A stretch of DNA of 64,000 nucleotides, taken from Confluentibacter citreus (GTDB lineage: Bacteria > Bacteroidota > Bacteroidia > Flavobacteriales > Flavobacteriaceae). A program made the position numbers and the translations under genes. Location: assembly GCF_002807055.1 (NCBI RefSeq), contig NZ_NIXN01000004.1, forward strand, positions 1 through 64,000, read 5' to 3'. This document shows positions 11,560 through 19,217 of the stretch, piece by piece. Each line of letters begins with the position of its first letter. The first letter of the stretch is position 1. The notes under the pieces are model-generated. The model had not been told where the DNA came from, ran no database searches, and saw nothing but the letters and a program-made list of their open reading frames with translations.

Positions 11560-12150
11560 ATGATTAAAAAAATAAAAAGAACTGCTCGAGTTTCAAGATA
11601 TATCATCTACAGAGAGACCTTGGTTGATCATAAGGAGTCCTTTTGGTCTTTTCTTGGGGCGTTTATTGGTATTGGGGTCATTTCTTTTTTACAGACACTC
11701 TTTTTGAGTGATCTTGAGAATATATTTTTAATAGGCTCGTTTGGTGCTTCTAGTGTATTGATTTATGGGGCTGTAGAAAGTCCTTTAGCACAACCAAGAA
11801 ATTTAATTGGTGGACATGTGGTTTCTGCCATTGTAGGTGTCACCATTAATATGGTTTTACCGGACATCGTATGGCTTACGGCTCCATTGGCAGTTTCTTT
11901 ATCTATTGTATGCATGCAGTATACCAAAACGTTGCACCCACCAGGAGGTGCTACCGCATTAATTGCTGTTATAGGAACGGGAAAAATTCAAGAATTGGGC
12001 TATTTGTATGTGTTATCGCCAGTATTATCTGGTACGCTTATTTTGTTAGTTATAGCATTGATATTTAATAATATATCTAAGAGTAGGGAATATCCAGTGA
12101 ATAGTCGTTTTAAACTAAAACGAGCTGTTGAACGAATTAATAATAATTAA
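11560..12150 (+). CDS. HPP family integral membrane protein
   Basis: This 196-residue protein has four predicted membrane segments (about 30-50, 56-74, 85-105 and 140-165) and the family signature KTLHPPGGATALIAVIG around residues 127-143. HPP proteins occur in bacteria and chloroplasts, and a plant/cyanobacterial member has been linked to nitrite transport. The substrate here cannot be told from sequence. The gene stands alone, converging with the Nudix gene, whose stop lies 7 bases downstream. Confidence 0.85.
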   Translation: MIKKIKRTARVSRYIIYRETLVDHKESFWSFLGAFIGIGVISFLQTLFLSDLENIFLIGSFGASSVLIYGAVESPLAQPRNLIGGHVVSAIVGVTINMVLPDIVWLTAPLAVSLSIVCMQYTKTLHPPGGATALIAVIGTGKIQELGYLYVLSPVLSGTLILLVIALIFNNISKSREYPVNSRFKLKRAVERINNN

Positions 12151-12157
12151 TGTCGCG

Positions 12158-12706
12158 TTAGTTTTCTTTTTGAATCGCTTTTAAAACCCTCTTATAATAA
12201 GGTGTATTCGAAGCTACAAAATGCCCATTAGTTTCACTATGTTTCAGTAAGTTTTCAAATTCATTAAAGGAGACTAGTTTTAAGGCTTCAACTTCTTCTA
12301 TTTGAGGTTTTAATTCAGATAATGGTACTTTTAATTCAGCTATATAGGTGTTATGGAATTCATTATCAACAATGCCACTTTCATAACTTTGGAAACATTC
12401 AAAAACACCGATTTTTTTTAAATCTGATTCTGATAACGTTAAGCTAATTTCTTCTTGACATTCCCTAATGGCTCCCTTTATAATGGATTCGCCTGCATCG
12501 ATATGACCAGCCACAGATACATCCCACATGAGCGGACAAATACTTTTTAATGGAGACCGTTGTGATAAAAGTATTTCTCCCTTTTTGGTGTATAGCCATA
12601 TATGTGCTGTGTGGTGGTATAGTCCTTTTTGATGTATGACCGATTTTAATTCTGAAATCCCCAATAATGTCCCAGTGGCATCAGCAATATCTATATATTC
12701 ATCCAT
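12158..12706 (-). CDS. Nudix hydrolase (Idi/YfcD-like)
   Basis: This is a 182-residue protein with a complete Nudix box, GHIDAGES...RECQEEIS, at about residues 69-91, preceded by an HTAHIWLYTKKGEILLSQRS strand typical of the isopentenyl-diphosphate isomerase/YfcD branch. The reaction is hydrolysis of a nucleoside diphosphate-linked or similar pyrophosphate substrate in the cytoplasm; the exact substrate is unknown. Its start codon abuts the stop of the aminotransferase gene with no gap, so the two are very likely co-transcribed and translationally coupled. Confidence 0.85.
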   Translation of the reverse strand: MDEYIDIADATGTLLGISELKSVIHQKGLYHHTAHIWLYTKKGEILLSQRSPLKSICPLMWDVSVAGHIDAGESIIKGAIRECQEEISLTLSESDLKKIGVFECFQSYESGIVDNEFHNTYIAELKVPLSELKPQIEEVEALKLVSFNEFENLLKHSETNGHFVASNTPYYKRVLKAIQKEN

Positions 12707-13876
12707 TTAATTGGTTTTTATAACTTTAGATAAACATTCAAAAAGTGTTTCAAAATCTTTGTTTGTATTGAATAGATGGCAGGACACTCTAATGTAGTGT
12801 CCTCTAAATGCTACAAAAACATGTCGTTTTTCAAATTCAGCTTTTAAAATATCACTATTTGTATCTTTTGGTAATTCTATTCCAAACAAGTGCTTCGATC
12901 TAAATTCTGAATCTTCAATATTACACCCTAAGGCTCTTATAGATTCTATGACATCCTTTGAAATGGCATGGCAATACTTTTGAATGCCTTCAGGTGTCCA
13001 TTCCAGCAACAATGCGATAGATTCCTTAAGCATCGATACCGCAATAAAATTGGCATTTTCGCCTACATTATATCTGCTGGCAAAAGGTTTATAGGCGTCT
13101 TCATAATTGGTGAGCCCAGCAAAGTTCTCACTATGTAGGCGATTAGACCAGTTTTCCTCAATGGGGATGCCATTGTCGAAATAAGGCCCATAATAAGCTA
13201 ATCCGCTCGAATAGGGTCCAAATAACCATTTGTAACCAGCGCAAATTAGGGCATCGGGTTGTATGTCTTTAACAGAAAAGGGGAGAGCACCAACAGATTG
13301 TGAGCCATCTATGATCAGAAGTGCATTGTGTTTTTTTGTTTTTTTGCTAATGGTTTTCAAATCAAATAAAGTACCATCAGCCCAATGTATATGTCCCATG
13401 GCAACCACTGCTGTTTTATTGGTGATGGCATCTAAAATGGCTATGTTCCATTGTCTTCCACAATGTTCTTTTAATACGGGTTTTTTCACTGTTTTTATAA
13501 CAGCATTGTATTTGTCGGTTAGACGTTTCCAAGAGTAATAATTACTAGGAAATTCGTTTCCAACTAGCAAAATTTCATCTCCAGCGTGAAGTTTTATATT
13601 ATTTGCAACCGTCGCAATGCCATAGGAAGCCGAAGGAATACTGGCAATACGCAAAGGTTCTTCTAAATCTATAAGTTTAGCATACCTGGATTTAAGTTCT
13701 AAAAGCGGATTAAAAAAATCATCCGCTTTAGTCATGTATGGTCTGCTTTTTCTGTCTAAGGCCTGTTTGCCAGCTTCATTAGTGATATTAGGAAGTGGTG
13801 ATAGATTGGCAGCATTTAAGTAAACAATATCATCAGGAATATCAAATAGATGTTTTTTGTTTTCCATAGAGAGCAC
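12707..13876 (-). CDS. Class V aminotransferase (cysteine desulfurase-like fold)
   Basis: This is a PLP-dependent fold type I enzyme. YLNAANLSPLPN near the N-terminus replaces the usual YLDNAA, D-G-S-Q-S-V (IIDGSQSVGALPF) is the cofactor-binding Asp region, and AGYKWLFGP carries the likely Schiff-base lysine (about K216). The protein ends normally at 389 residues. An internal Met at residue 4 (13867) is an equally plausible start. Family members act as desulfurases, kynureninases or isopenicillin epimerase-like enzymes, and no catalytic Cys loop typical of IscS/SufS is evident. It forms a two-gene unit with the Nudix hydrolase. Confidence 0.85.
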   Translation of the reverse strand: MLSMENKKHLFDIPDDIVYLNAANLSPLPNITNEAGKQALDRKSRPYMTKADDFFNPLLELKSRYAKLIDLEEPLRIASIPSASYGIATVANNIKLHAGDEILLVGNEFPSNYYSWKRLTDKYNAVIKTVKKPVLKEHCGRQWNIAILDAITNKTAVVAMGHIHWADGTLFDLKTISKKTKKHNALLIIDGSQSVGALPFSVKDIQPDALICAGYKWLFGPYSSGLAYYGPYFDNGIPIEENWSNRLHSENFAGLTNYEDAYKPFASRYNVGENANFIAVSMLKESIALLLEWTPEGIQKYCHAISKDVIESIRALGCNIEDSEFRSKHLFGIELPKDTNSDILKAEFEKRHVFVAFRGHYIRVSCHLFNTNKDFETLFECLSKVIKTN

Positions 13877-13904
13877 TTAAATTTTTAATAGAAAAGAATT
13901 CCTC

Positions 13905-13972
13905 GACGCTTTGTGTCGGGGTTTCCATTGAAATTGTCATTGACTTCGTCGAATCTTCGATTTCCCATGAAA
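13905..13972. repeat. Intergenic inverted repeats upstream of the aminotransferase
   Basis: Two short hairpins lie between the M42 peptidase and aminotransferase genes. One is CCTCGAC-loop-GTCGGGG at about 13909-13929; the other is GATTTCCC/GGGAATC around 13950-13972. They may end M42 transcription or be copies of a dispersed palindromic repeat. Confidence 0.4.
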
Positions 13973-13991
13973 ACGGGAATCCAAATGAAAA

Positions 13992-15080
13992 CTATTCAAA
14001 ATAGCTAAACGTATCGTTTTCTTTAATGTTTAAAAGGCTTTCGTAAATTAATTTAATAACGTTTTCAACATCTTCTCTGTGTACCATTTCCACCGTGGTG
14101 TGCATGTAACGCAGCGGTAACGAAATTAAAGCAGAAGCTACGCCACCATTGCTGTATGCAAACGCATCGGTATCTGTTCCGGTAGCTCTTGATAGGGCAT
14201 TTCGCTGAAACGGTATTTTTTTTGCTTCGGCGGTATCGGTTATTAAATCACGTAATTTTTGTTGTACTGCGGGAGCGTAAGCAATAACGGGACCTTTACC
14301 GATTTCCAAATCACCTTGTATTTTCTTTTCAATCATAGGTGTGGTGGTATCGTGCGTGACATCCGTAACAATCGCCACATTCGGTTTTATGCGGTGTGTG
14401 ATCATTTCGGCACCACGTAAACCAATTTCTTCTTGTACCGCATTCACAACATACAATCCGAAAGGCAAGGTTTTTTTATTTTCTTTCAGTAATCTAGCTA
14501 CTTCAGCAATCATAAAACCTCCCATACGGTTATCGAGGGCGCGACATACAAATTTATCACCATTTAAAATATGGAATTCATCAGGATAGGTAATAACACA
14601 ACCTACATGAACGCCTAATTTTTCAACATCATCTTTCGTTTTACAACCACAATCAATAAAAATATTCTCGGGTTTTGGTGGTTCTTCACTACCACTTTTT
14701 CTGGTATGTATGGCTGGCCAACCAAAAACGCCTTTTACAATACCATTTTTGGTATGGATATTTACCACTTTACTCGGTGCAATCTGGTGATCACTACCAC
14801 CATTTCGTATTACATAAATAAGGCCGTTATCACTTATATAATTCACATACCACGATATTTCATCGGCATGTCCTTCAATAACGACTTTGTATGCTGCTTT
14901 CGGATTGATAACACCGACCGCAGTGCCATACGTATCAGTGATAAATTCATCAACATACGGTCTAAGGTAATCCATCCATAATTTTTGCCCTGTCCATTCA
15001 TATCCCGTGGGGGCTGCATTGTTCAAATATGCTTCTAAAAAGTCCATTGACTTTTTATTCAGTATGCTCTTGTTTGCCAT
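13992..15080 (-). CDS. M42 family metallo-aminopeptidase
   Basis: This 362-residue cytoplasmic dizinc peptidase of the glutamyl/tetrahedral aminopeptidase (formerly CelM endoglucanase) family has the expected metal and catalytic motifs: VIEGHADEI (first His, Asp), CRALDNRMGG (bridging Asp), VQEEIGLRGAEM (general-base Glu pair), VTDVTHDT (Asp ligand) and RYMHTTVEMVH (last His). The length is typical. It cleaves N-terminal residues from short peptides, probably as a dodecamer. It is divergent from the DUF4294 gene, with which it commonly neighbours in flavobacteria. Confidence 0.93.
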   Translation of the reverse strand: MANKSILNKKSMDFLEAYLNNAAPTGYEWTGQKLWMDYLRPYVDEFITDTYGTAVGVINPKAAYKVVIEGHADEISWYVNYISDNGLIYVIRNGGSDHQIAPSKVVNIHTKNGIVKGVFGWPAIHTRKSGSEEPPKPENIFIDCGCKTKDDVEKLGVHVGCVITYPDEFHILNGDKFVCRALDNRMGGFMIAEVARLLKENKKTLPFGLYVVNAVQEEIGLRGAEMITHRIKPNVAIVTDVTHDTTTPMIEKKIQGDLEIGKGPVIAYAPAVQQKLRDLITDTAEAKKIPFQRNALSRATGTDTDAFAYSNGGVASALISLPLRYMHTTVEMVHREDVENVIKLIYESLLNIKENDTFSYFE

Positions 15081-15146
15081 CTATAAAATTTTGCACTAAA
15101 ATAATAATATAAATACAAAAAGAATGTTTTACAGAATGTAAATTAT

Positions 15147-15154
15147 TAATTTTG
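15147..15154 (+). promoter_or_regulatory. Likely -7 element of the DUF4294 operon
   Basis: TAATTTTG matches TAnnTTTG. Its position implies a transcript starting near 15160, which excludes the TTG at 15152 as translation start and favours the ATG at 15182. Confidence 0.5.
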
Positions 15155-15181
15155 TGTATGATGGCTCCAACACATTTACAG

Positions 15182-15847
15182 ATGCAATTTTTAAGGTATA
15201 TATTCTTATTTTTTCCGGTTTTACTTGTTGCGCAAATAACGGATGACGTAAATGACTCCACATCTGATGGGTATTTTATTTTTGAAGGAGATTCCATTCC
15301 AACCGTAGAGTTAGATGAAATTGTTCTTTTAAATAAGCTCCGTTTTGCGAATAGTGAAGATAGAATGCGTTATTTGATTTTAAGACGAAAAACATTAAAA
15401 GTCTATCCATACGCGACATTGGCTGCTGATAGATTGGAAGATTTAAACGAACGCTTGGCTCTACTAAAAAAGAACAGTGAAAAAAGGCGTTATACCCGAA
15501 TGATTCAAAAATACATTGAAGGTGAATTTACGGATGAATTAAAAAAGCTGACGAGAACAGAAGGACAAATTTTAGTGAAACTCATTCATAGGCAAACAGG
15601 CATAACCACATTTGATCTTGTTAAGGAATTACGAAACGGTTGGCGAGCCTTTTGGTATAACACCACGGCTAGCATGTTTAATATTTCATTAAAGCGGGAA
15701 TTCGACCCCATGAACGTTCAAGAAGATTATTTGATTGAAGATATTTTACAGCGTAGTTTTCAAAGTGGCTTATTGCCTCGACAAGACTCGAAGTTGGACT
15801 TTAAGCTTTCGGATGTAGCCGAAAAATGGGCAGCCAAATCTAAATAA
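15182..15847 (+). CDS. DUF4294 domain protein with signal peptide
   Basis: The ATG at 15182 gives MQFLRYIFLFFPVLLVAQ, a clean signal peptide; the open frame continues upstream to a TTG at 15152, but that lies within the predicted promoter. The body contains the DUF4294 core (EIVLLNKLRFANSEDRMRY, RRKTLKVYPYATLAADRLE, RQTGITTFDLVKELRNGWRA). The family is restricted largely to Bacteroidota, is predicted periplasmic and has no known activity. Ten bases separate its stop from the next gene, so it is probably co-transcribed with the hemolysin III-like gene. Confidence 0.85.
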   Translation: MQFLRYIFLFFPVLLVAQITDDVNDSTSDGYFIFEGDSIPTVELDEIVLLNKLRFANSEDRMRYLILRRKTLKVYPYATLAADRLEDLNERLALLKKNSEKRRYTRMIQKYIEGEFTDELKKLTRTEGQILVKLIHRQTGITTFDLVKELRNGWRAFWYNTTASMFNISLKREFDPMNVQEDYLIEDILQRSFQSGLLPRQDSKLDFKLSDVAEKWAAKSK

Positions 15848-15857
15848 ACCTTAATTC

Positions 15858-16484
15858 ATGCGCATACAATCCGATTTTGAGGAAAGACTTAATGCTATTT
15901 CTCATGGCATTGGTGCTTTGCTAGGTATTTGCGCTTTAATTCTATTAATAGTTTACGATACCAACAAAACAGATTATAGTTTGTTTAGCGTTATGATGTA
16001 TGGTATATCCATCATCGTACTTTTCTCGGCGTCTGCCTTATACCATTCTGTTAAAAACGAGAAAAACAGGCATCTTTTCAGAATTATAGATCATATCAGT
16101 ATTTACTTTTTAATTGCTGGCACGTATACGCCTGTGCTGTTAATCACGTTGGAGCAAAGTAGTGGTTGGATCTTATTTTATACGGTTTGGGGCATCGCTT
16201 TATTTGGGGTGGTTTTAAAGTTGTTTTTTACGGGACGGTTTGAAATATTTTCCACAGTGTTGTACTTGGTTATGGGTTGGCTTATTGTATTCGATTTTTC
16301 AAATCTATCCGAAGCTATTGGAAGCAACGGTATTTTATGGTTATTTGCAGGAGGCTTATCCTATTCCATTGGCATTATTTTTTATGCCATTAAGTTGATT
16401 CCATTCAACCATGTCATTTGGCATATGTTTGTTTTGGGAGGTGCTGTATGTCATTTTTTTATGATTTTCCTTTATGTGATTTAG
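15858..16484 (+). CDS. Hemolysin III / PAQR family membrane protein
   Basis: This 208-residue protein with seven predicted membrane helices carries the family's conserved residues: E-R-L-N-A-I-S-H at the front, S-A-L-Y-H-S, IDHISIYFLIAGTYTP, and HVIWHMFVLGGAVCHF near the end. The His/Asp set is thought to form a metal site like that of adiponectin receptors. Despite the name, cytolytic activity should not be assumed. It is second in a short operon after DUF4294, with the acetyltransferase gene starting 32 bases later. Confidence 0.9.
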   Translation: MRIQSDFEERLNAISHGIGALLGICALILLIVYDTNKTDYSLFSVMMYGISIIVLFSASALYHSVKNEKNRHLFRIIDHISIYFLIAGTYTPVLLITLEQSSGWILFYTVWGIALFGVVLKLFFTGRFEIFSTVLYLVMGWLIVFDFSNLSEAIGSNGILWLFAGGLSYSIGIIFYAIKLIPFNHVIWHMFVLGGAVCHFFMIFLYVI

Positions 16485-16516
16485 AATACCATTAATCCGT
16501 ATACTTAAAAACCGTT

Positions 16517-17008
16517 ATGATTAAAATTCAGCCAGCCACTACTACAGCCGATTTTGAATGCATTTCAAAATTAGCACACGTGATTTGGCATGAACATTAC
16601 CCTTCCATCATCAGTGTGGAGCAGATTGCCTATATGCTGGAAAAATTTAATTCAGTAGCGGCAATTGACAAACAAACCAAAGAAGGGGTCTTGTTTTTTT
16701 ACATGACTTATGATTATGCGCCAGTTGGCTACACGGCCATTAAAAAGCAAGCTGATTTTTTATTTTTAGAAAAACTTTATATTTTGGAAGGTTATAGAGG
16801 AAAAAAGATTGCCACCGCCACTTTGCAGTTTATGGAAGCGTTTGCCAATTACTTAGGCATATCCAAGATAAAGCTCAACGTCAATAAATTTAATGTGTAT
16901 TCTATTCTAGCCTATAAAAAAATGGGCTTTGTAGAAACAAAATCCATGGTTATGGATATCGGGAATGGGTTCGTGATGGATGATTATGAAATGGAGAAAG
17001 TTTTTTAG
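16517..17008 (+). CDS. GNAT family N-acetyltransferase
   Basis: The GNAT fold is shown by FLEKLYILEGYRGKKIATATLQ, containing the acetyl-CoA pyrophosphate loop Y-R-G-K-K-I-A, and by the later LNVNKFNVYSILAYKKMGFV segment. Length (163 residues) is typical. The acceptor substrate is unknown. The last base of its TAG stop is the first base of the 32-bp tandem repeat that follows. Confidence 0.88.
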   Translation: MIKIQPATTTADFECISKLAHVIWHEHYPSIISVEQIAYMLEKFNSVAAIDKQTKEGVLFFYMTYDYAPVGYTAIKKQADFLFLEKLYILEGYRGKKIATATLQFMEAFANYLGISKIKLNVNKFNVYSILAYKKMGFVETKSMVMDIGNGFVMDDYEMEKVF

Positions 17009-17103
17009 TTAGATGGTTAGATTGTTAGAAGGTTAGATAGTTAGATGGTTAGATTGTTAGAAGGTTAGATAGTTAGATGGTTAGATTGTTAGAAGGTTAG
17101 ATA
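17008..17103 (+). repeat. Three exact copies of a 32-bp repeat made of four 8-bp variants
   Basis: Copies occupy 17008-17039, 17040-17071 and 17072-17103. Each is four octamers, GTTAGATG then GTTAGATT then GTTAGAAG then GTTAGATA, giving a higher-order structure. A decayed octamer (GTTCGAAA) follows. The array starts on the last base of the acetyltransferase stop codon. Confidence 0.95.
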
Positions 17104-17119
17104 GTTCGAAAGTTTAATT

Positions 17120-17158
17120 TTACTTAACCTAAGACCCAAAACCCAAGACCCAAACCCA
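17120..17158 (+). repeat. Degenerate AAGACCCA-type repeats next to DUF4268
   Basis: The motif AAGACCCA/AAACCCA recurs several times directly after the 3' end of the DUF4268 gene. It resembles the 7-bp AAGACCT array on the other side of that gene. Confidence 0.7.
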
Positions 17159-17587
17159 TCAATCCTCAATCACCTCTCGATACTCCTCAAAAAACGCTTC
17201 AAAAAGAGCCATTTTTTCATTAAAAAAGACCATGACATCACGCCAATTGTTTTTATTGTGTATGGATACTTTTTGGTCTAGAAGCACATAAATCCGAGAG
17301 ATTTCTTTACCGATTTCAAGTATGTATGCTTCTTCATAAATGGCTTCTGGTAGATACTCATCCGTTAAAATGGATTTCAAAGACACTAATTTTTCCCAAA
17401 ACTTGATCCTGCTTTCCAAGTCATCTTCTAAATCCAATGCAACTAAAGCCGACTTCGTATCAAAATGAAATTTAAAAGAGAACCCTTTTAGCTTGGTATC
17501 ATACAAAATCCATTTTCTAGGAAACGATTTCCCATAACTGGTCCAAAATTCTTGTCGTAATAAGCGGGATTCTTCTTTGCTAAACAC
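17159..17587 (-). CDS. DUF4268 domain protein
   Basis: This 142-residue cytoplasmic protein has no signal peptide or membrane segment. The sequence (RLLRQEFWTSYGKSFPRKW, FKFHFDTKSALVALDLE, FFEEYREVIED) is the stand-alone flavobacterial form of DUF4268, a domain also found fused to restriction- or nuclease-like modules elsewhere. Its function is unknown. It is bracketed by related AAGACC-type tandem repeats on both sides. Confidence 0.8.
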   Translation of the reverse strand: MFSKEESRLLRQEFWTSYGKSFPRKWILYDTKLKGFSFKFHFDTKSALVALDLEDDLESRIKFWEKLVSLKSILTDEYLPEAIYEEAYILEIGKEISRIYVLLDQKVSIHNKNNWRDVMVFFNEKMALFEAFFEEYREVIED

Positions 17588-17620
17588 GTTTTAAGTTAAG
17601 AGTTAAAAGTTAATTTTGCT

Positions 17621-17683
17621 AAGACCTAAGACCTAAGACCTAAGACCTAAGACCTAAGACCTAAGACCTAAGGCCTAAGACCC
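17621..17683 (+). repeat. 7-bp tandem repeat (AAGACCT)n
   Basis: Seven exact copies of AAGACCT run from 17621 to 17669. They are followed by the variants AAGGCCT (17670-17676) and AAGACCC (17677-17683). The array sits between the DUF4268 start and the ZIP gene stop. A short run of GTTAAGA/GTTAAAA heptamers lies just before it at about 17591-17613. Confidence 0.95.
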
Positions 17684-17698
17684 AATACCCAGCCCCCA

Positions 17699-18373
17699 CT
17701 AAATCAAATAAGCCATACCAACTCCTAAAACAATGGCAGTAAGTTTTGATAAATTGAATTTATGTCCTTCGCTACTTTCAAATAAAATGGTTGTCGAAAT
17801 ATGGAAAAAGATACCAATCACAAAGGCATTGATGATATGGGTATAGCCTTGAACAGCACCAACGGTATTTGAAATTAAGGTTCCTAGTGGCGTCATTAAT
17901 GCAAAGATTATCAGGAAACTAGCTATTTGTATTTTGCTGTAATTGGATTTCAGTAAAAACATAGAGATAAGTGCGGTAATGGGTATATTATGTATCACGA
18001 TACCATACACCATATCGTTATGGTCATTTATGGAAAAACCTTCTAAAAAACTGTGGATACATAGACTTATAAACAGCGCCCACGGAAAAGCTGTTGCGTT
18101 TTTGTGGATATGGATGTGTCCGTGTTCGGCACCTTTAGAGAAATATTCCAATATGATTTGCAATAAAATACCGCCCATGATAAACAGGCCGGTAAGTTTT
18201 GAATCCAAATGTTCGTAAACCTCGGGTAGCATTTCAAATAGGGTCAAAGCCAATAAAAACGCTCCACTAAAAGAGAGTAGGAGCCTGGTGTTAAACATTC
18301 TTTTTTTGGTAGTAATAATGGCTAGAACCACTCCAAAAATAACTGACAGTATAGGAAAAAGATAGTTGTTCAT
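17699..18373 (-). CDS. ZIP family divalent metal transporter
   Basis: This 224-residue, multi-pass inner-membrane protein has the two metal-site helices of ZIP carriers: HSFLEGFSI (helix IV) and HNIPITALI (helix V). A His-rich loop, EHGHIHIHK, lies between helices III and IV, as is usual for the metal-loading loop. It probably imports zinc or a similar ion into the cytoplasm. It is transcribed in the same direction as the methyltransferase upstream, 13 bases away, so the two may be co-transcribed. Confidence 0.9.
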   Translation of the reverse strand: MNNYLFPILSVIFGVVLAIITTKKRMFNTRLLLSFSGAFLLALTLFEMLPEVYEHLDSKLTGLFIMGGILLQIILEYFSKGAEHGHIHIHKNATAFPWALFISLCIHSFLEGFSINDHNDMVYGIVIHNIPITALISMFLLKSNYSKIQIASFLIIFALMTPLGTLISNTVGAVQGYTHIINAFVIGIFFHISTTILFESSEGHKFNLSKLTAIVLGVGMAYLI

Positions 18374-18386
18374 TAATTTACAAAGA

Positions 18387-19118
18387 CTATTTAAAAATCA
18401 TTACCAAACGTTCCGAAGTTTGCGGCCTAAATTTATTCAATTTATAGTCACCAAAAACATCCAATAAATAGGTATCTGCTTGGTCAAAAAGGGCTTCAAA
18501 ATCTTTCAGGGAAAACGCTTTTACACGTTCTTGATAATGATGCGCTTCGCCATCCGCTTCAAAGGTAATATCTTTTATAATATACCCATTCTCAACAAAG
18601 CGTTTCAAGTTAAAATCAATCTCCCCAACAGTTTTAGTTTCTTCAGGTACTAGGTTTTCAATCACCACATCACGGTTCATAAAATCAATCACCCCAAATC
18701 CCGTGTCGTTTAAATTAGCTTTGATGGCTTTGATGGTATTTAGGTTACCTTCATCAAAATCGAAATACCCAAAGCTGGTAAAAAGATTAAAAACCGCATC
18801 GAATTGGCGTTTGTAGGGTTTGCACATATCGTGCACATCAAAATGCAAGCGGTGGTTTTCAAATTTTTTGGCATGCTTGATGTTGTTTTCAGATAGGTCG
18901 ACGCCAGTCACATCATACCCAATGGTGTTGAGGTACATGGCGTGTCGGCCCCTGCCACAAGCCAAATCTAAAATAGTGCCTTGTTCTGGAATGTTCAAGT
19001 AATTGGTGAGCGTTTCCATAAAGGCGTGCGCTTCGGTATCATTGCGATCCCTATATAAAATATGATAATATGGTGTGTTAAACCATGATGAAAACCAATT
19101 AGAAGTGTCTTTACTCAT
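18387..19118 (-). CDS. Class I SAM-dependent methyltransferase
   Basis: The start is placed at the ATG at 19118 (MSKDTSNWFSSWFNTPYYHI) because the frame's 21-residue upstream extension looks non-coding. Motif I ILDLACGRGRHAMYL and post-I VTGVDLSENNI are clear, and the C-terminal half has the beta-sheet pattern of the fold. The N-terminal W-F-N-T-P-Y-Y-H-I-L-Y signature is common to a flavobacterial small-molecule or RNA methyltransferase group. The substrate is unknown. It is divergent from the THUMP methyltransferase. Confidence 0.88.
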   Translation of the reverse strand: MSKDTSNWFSSWFNTPYYHILYRDRNDTEAHAFMETLTNYLNIPEQGTILDLACGRGRHAMYLNTIGYDVTGVDLSENNIKHAKKFENHRLHFDVHDMCKPYKRQFDAVFNLFTSFGYFDFDEGNLNTIKAIKANLNDTGFGVIDFMNRDVVIENLVPEETKTVGEIDFNLKRFVENGYIIKDITFEADGEAHHYQERVKAFSLKDFEALFDQADTYLLDVFGDYKLNKFRPQTSERLVMIFK

Positions 19119-19189
19119 ATACTTTTTTAGAAGGTTTTCACAGATAACCTTAAATATCAATAAATAGGATGTTTGCCACAAAATTACAT

Positions 19190-19197
19190 TATTTTTG
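19190..19197 (+). promoter_or_regulatory. Likely -7 element of the THUMP methyltransferase gene
   Basis: TATTTTTG matches TAnnTTTG and lies 20 bases upstream of the ATG at 19218. No well-spaced TTTG is present, so it is a partial promoter match. Confidence 0.45.
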
Positions 19198-19217
19198 CAA
19201 TGTATTTAATGTAAATA

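Noticed and set aside
15152-15181. Upstream TTG/ATG starts of the DUF4294 gene
   Set aside because: A -7 promoter box covers 15147-15154, and the signal peptide starts cleanly at 15182.
15858-16484. Hemolysin/virulence function for the hemolysin III-like protein
   Set aside because: The family is PAQR-like membrane proteins; the name does not show cytolytic activity.
17008-17683. CRISPR array
   Set aside because: The repeats here are direct tandem units with no unique spacers, and no cas gene is near.
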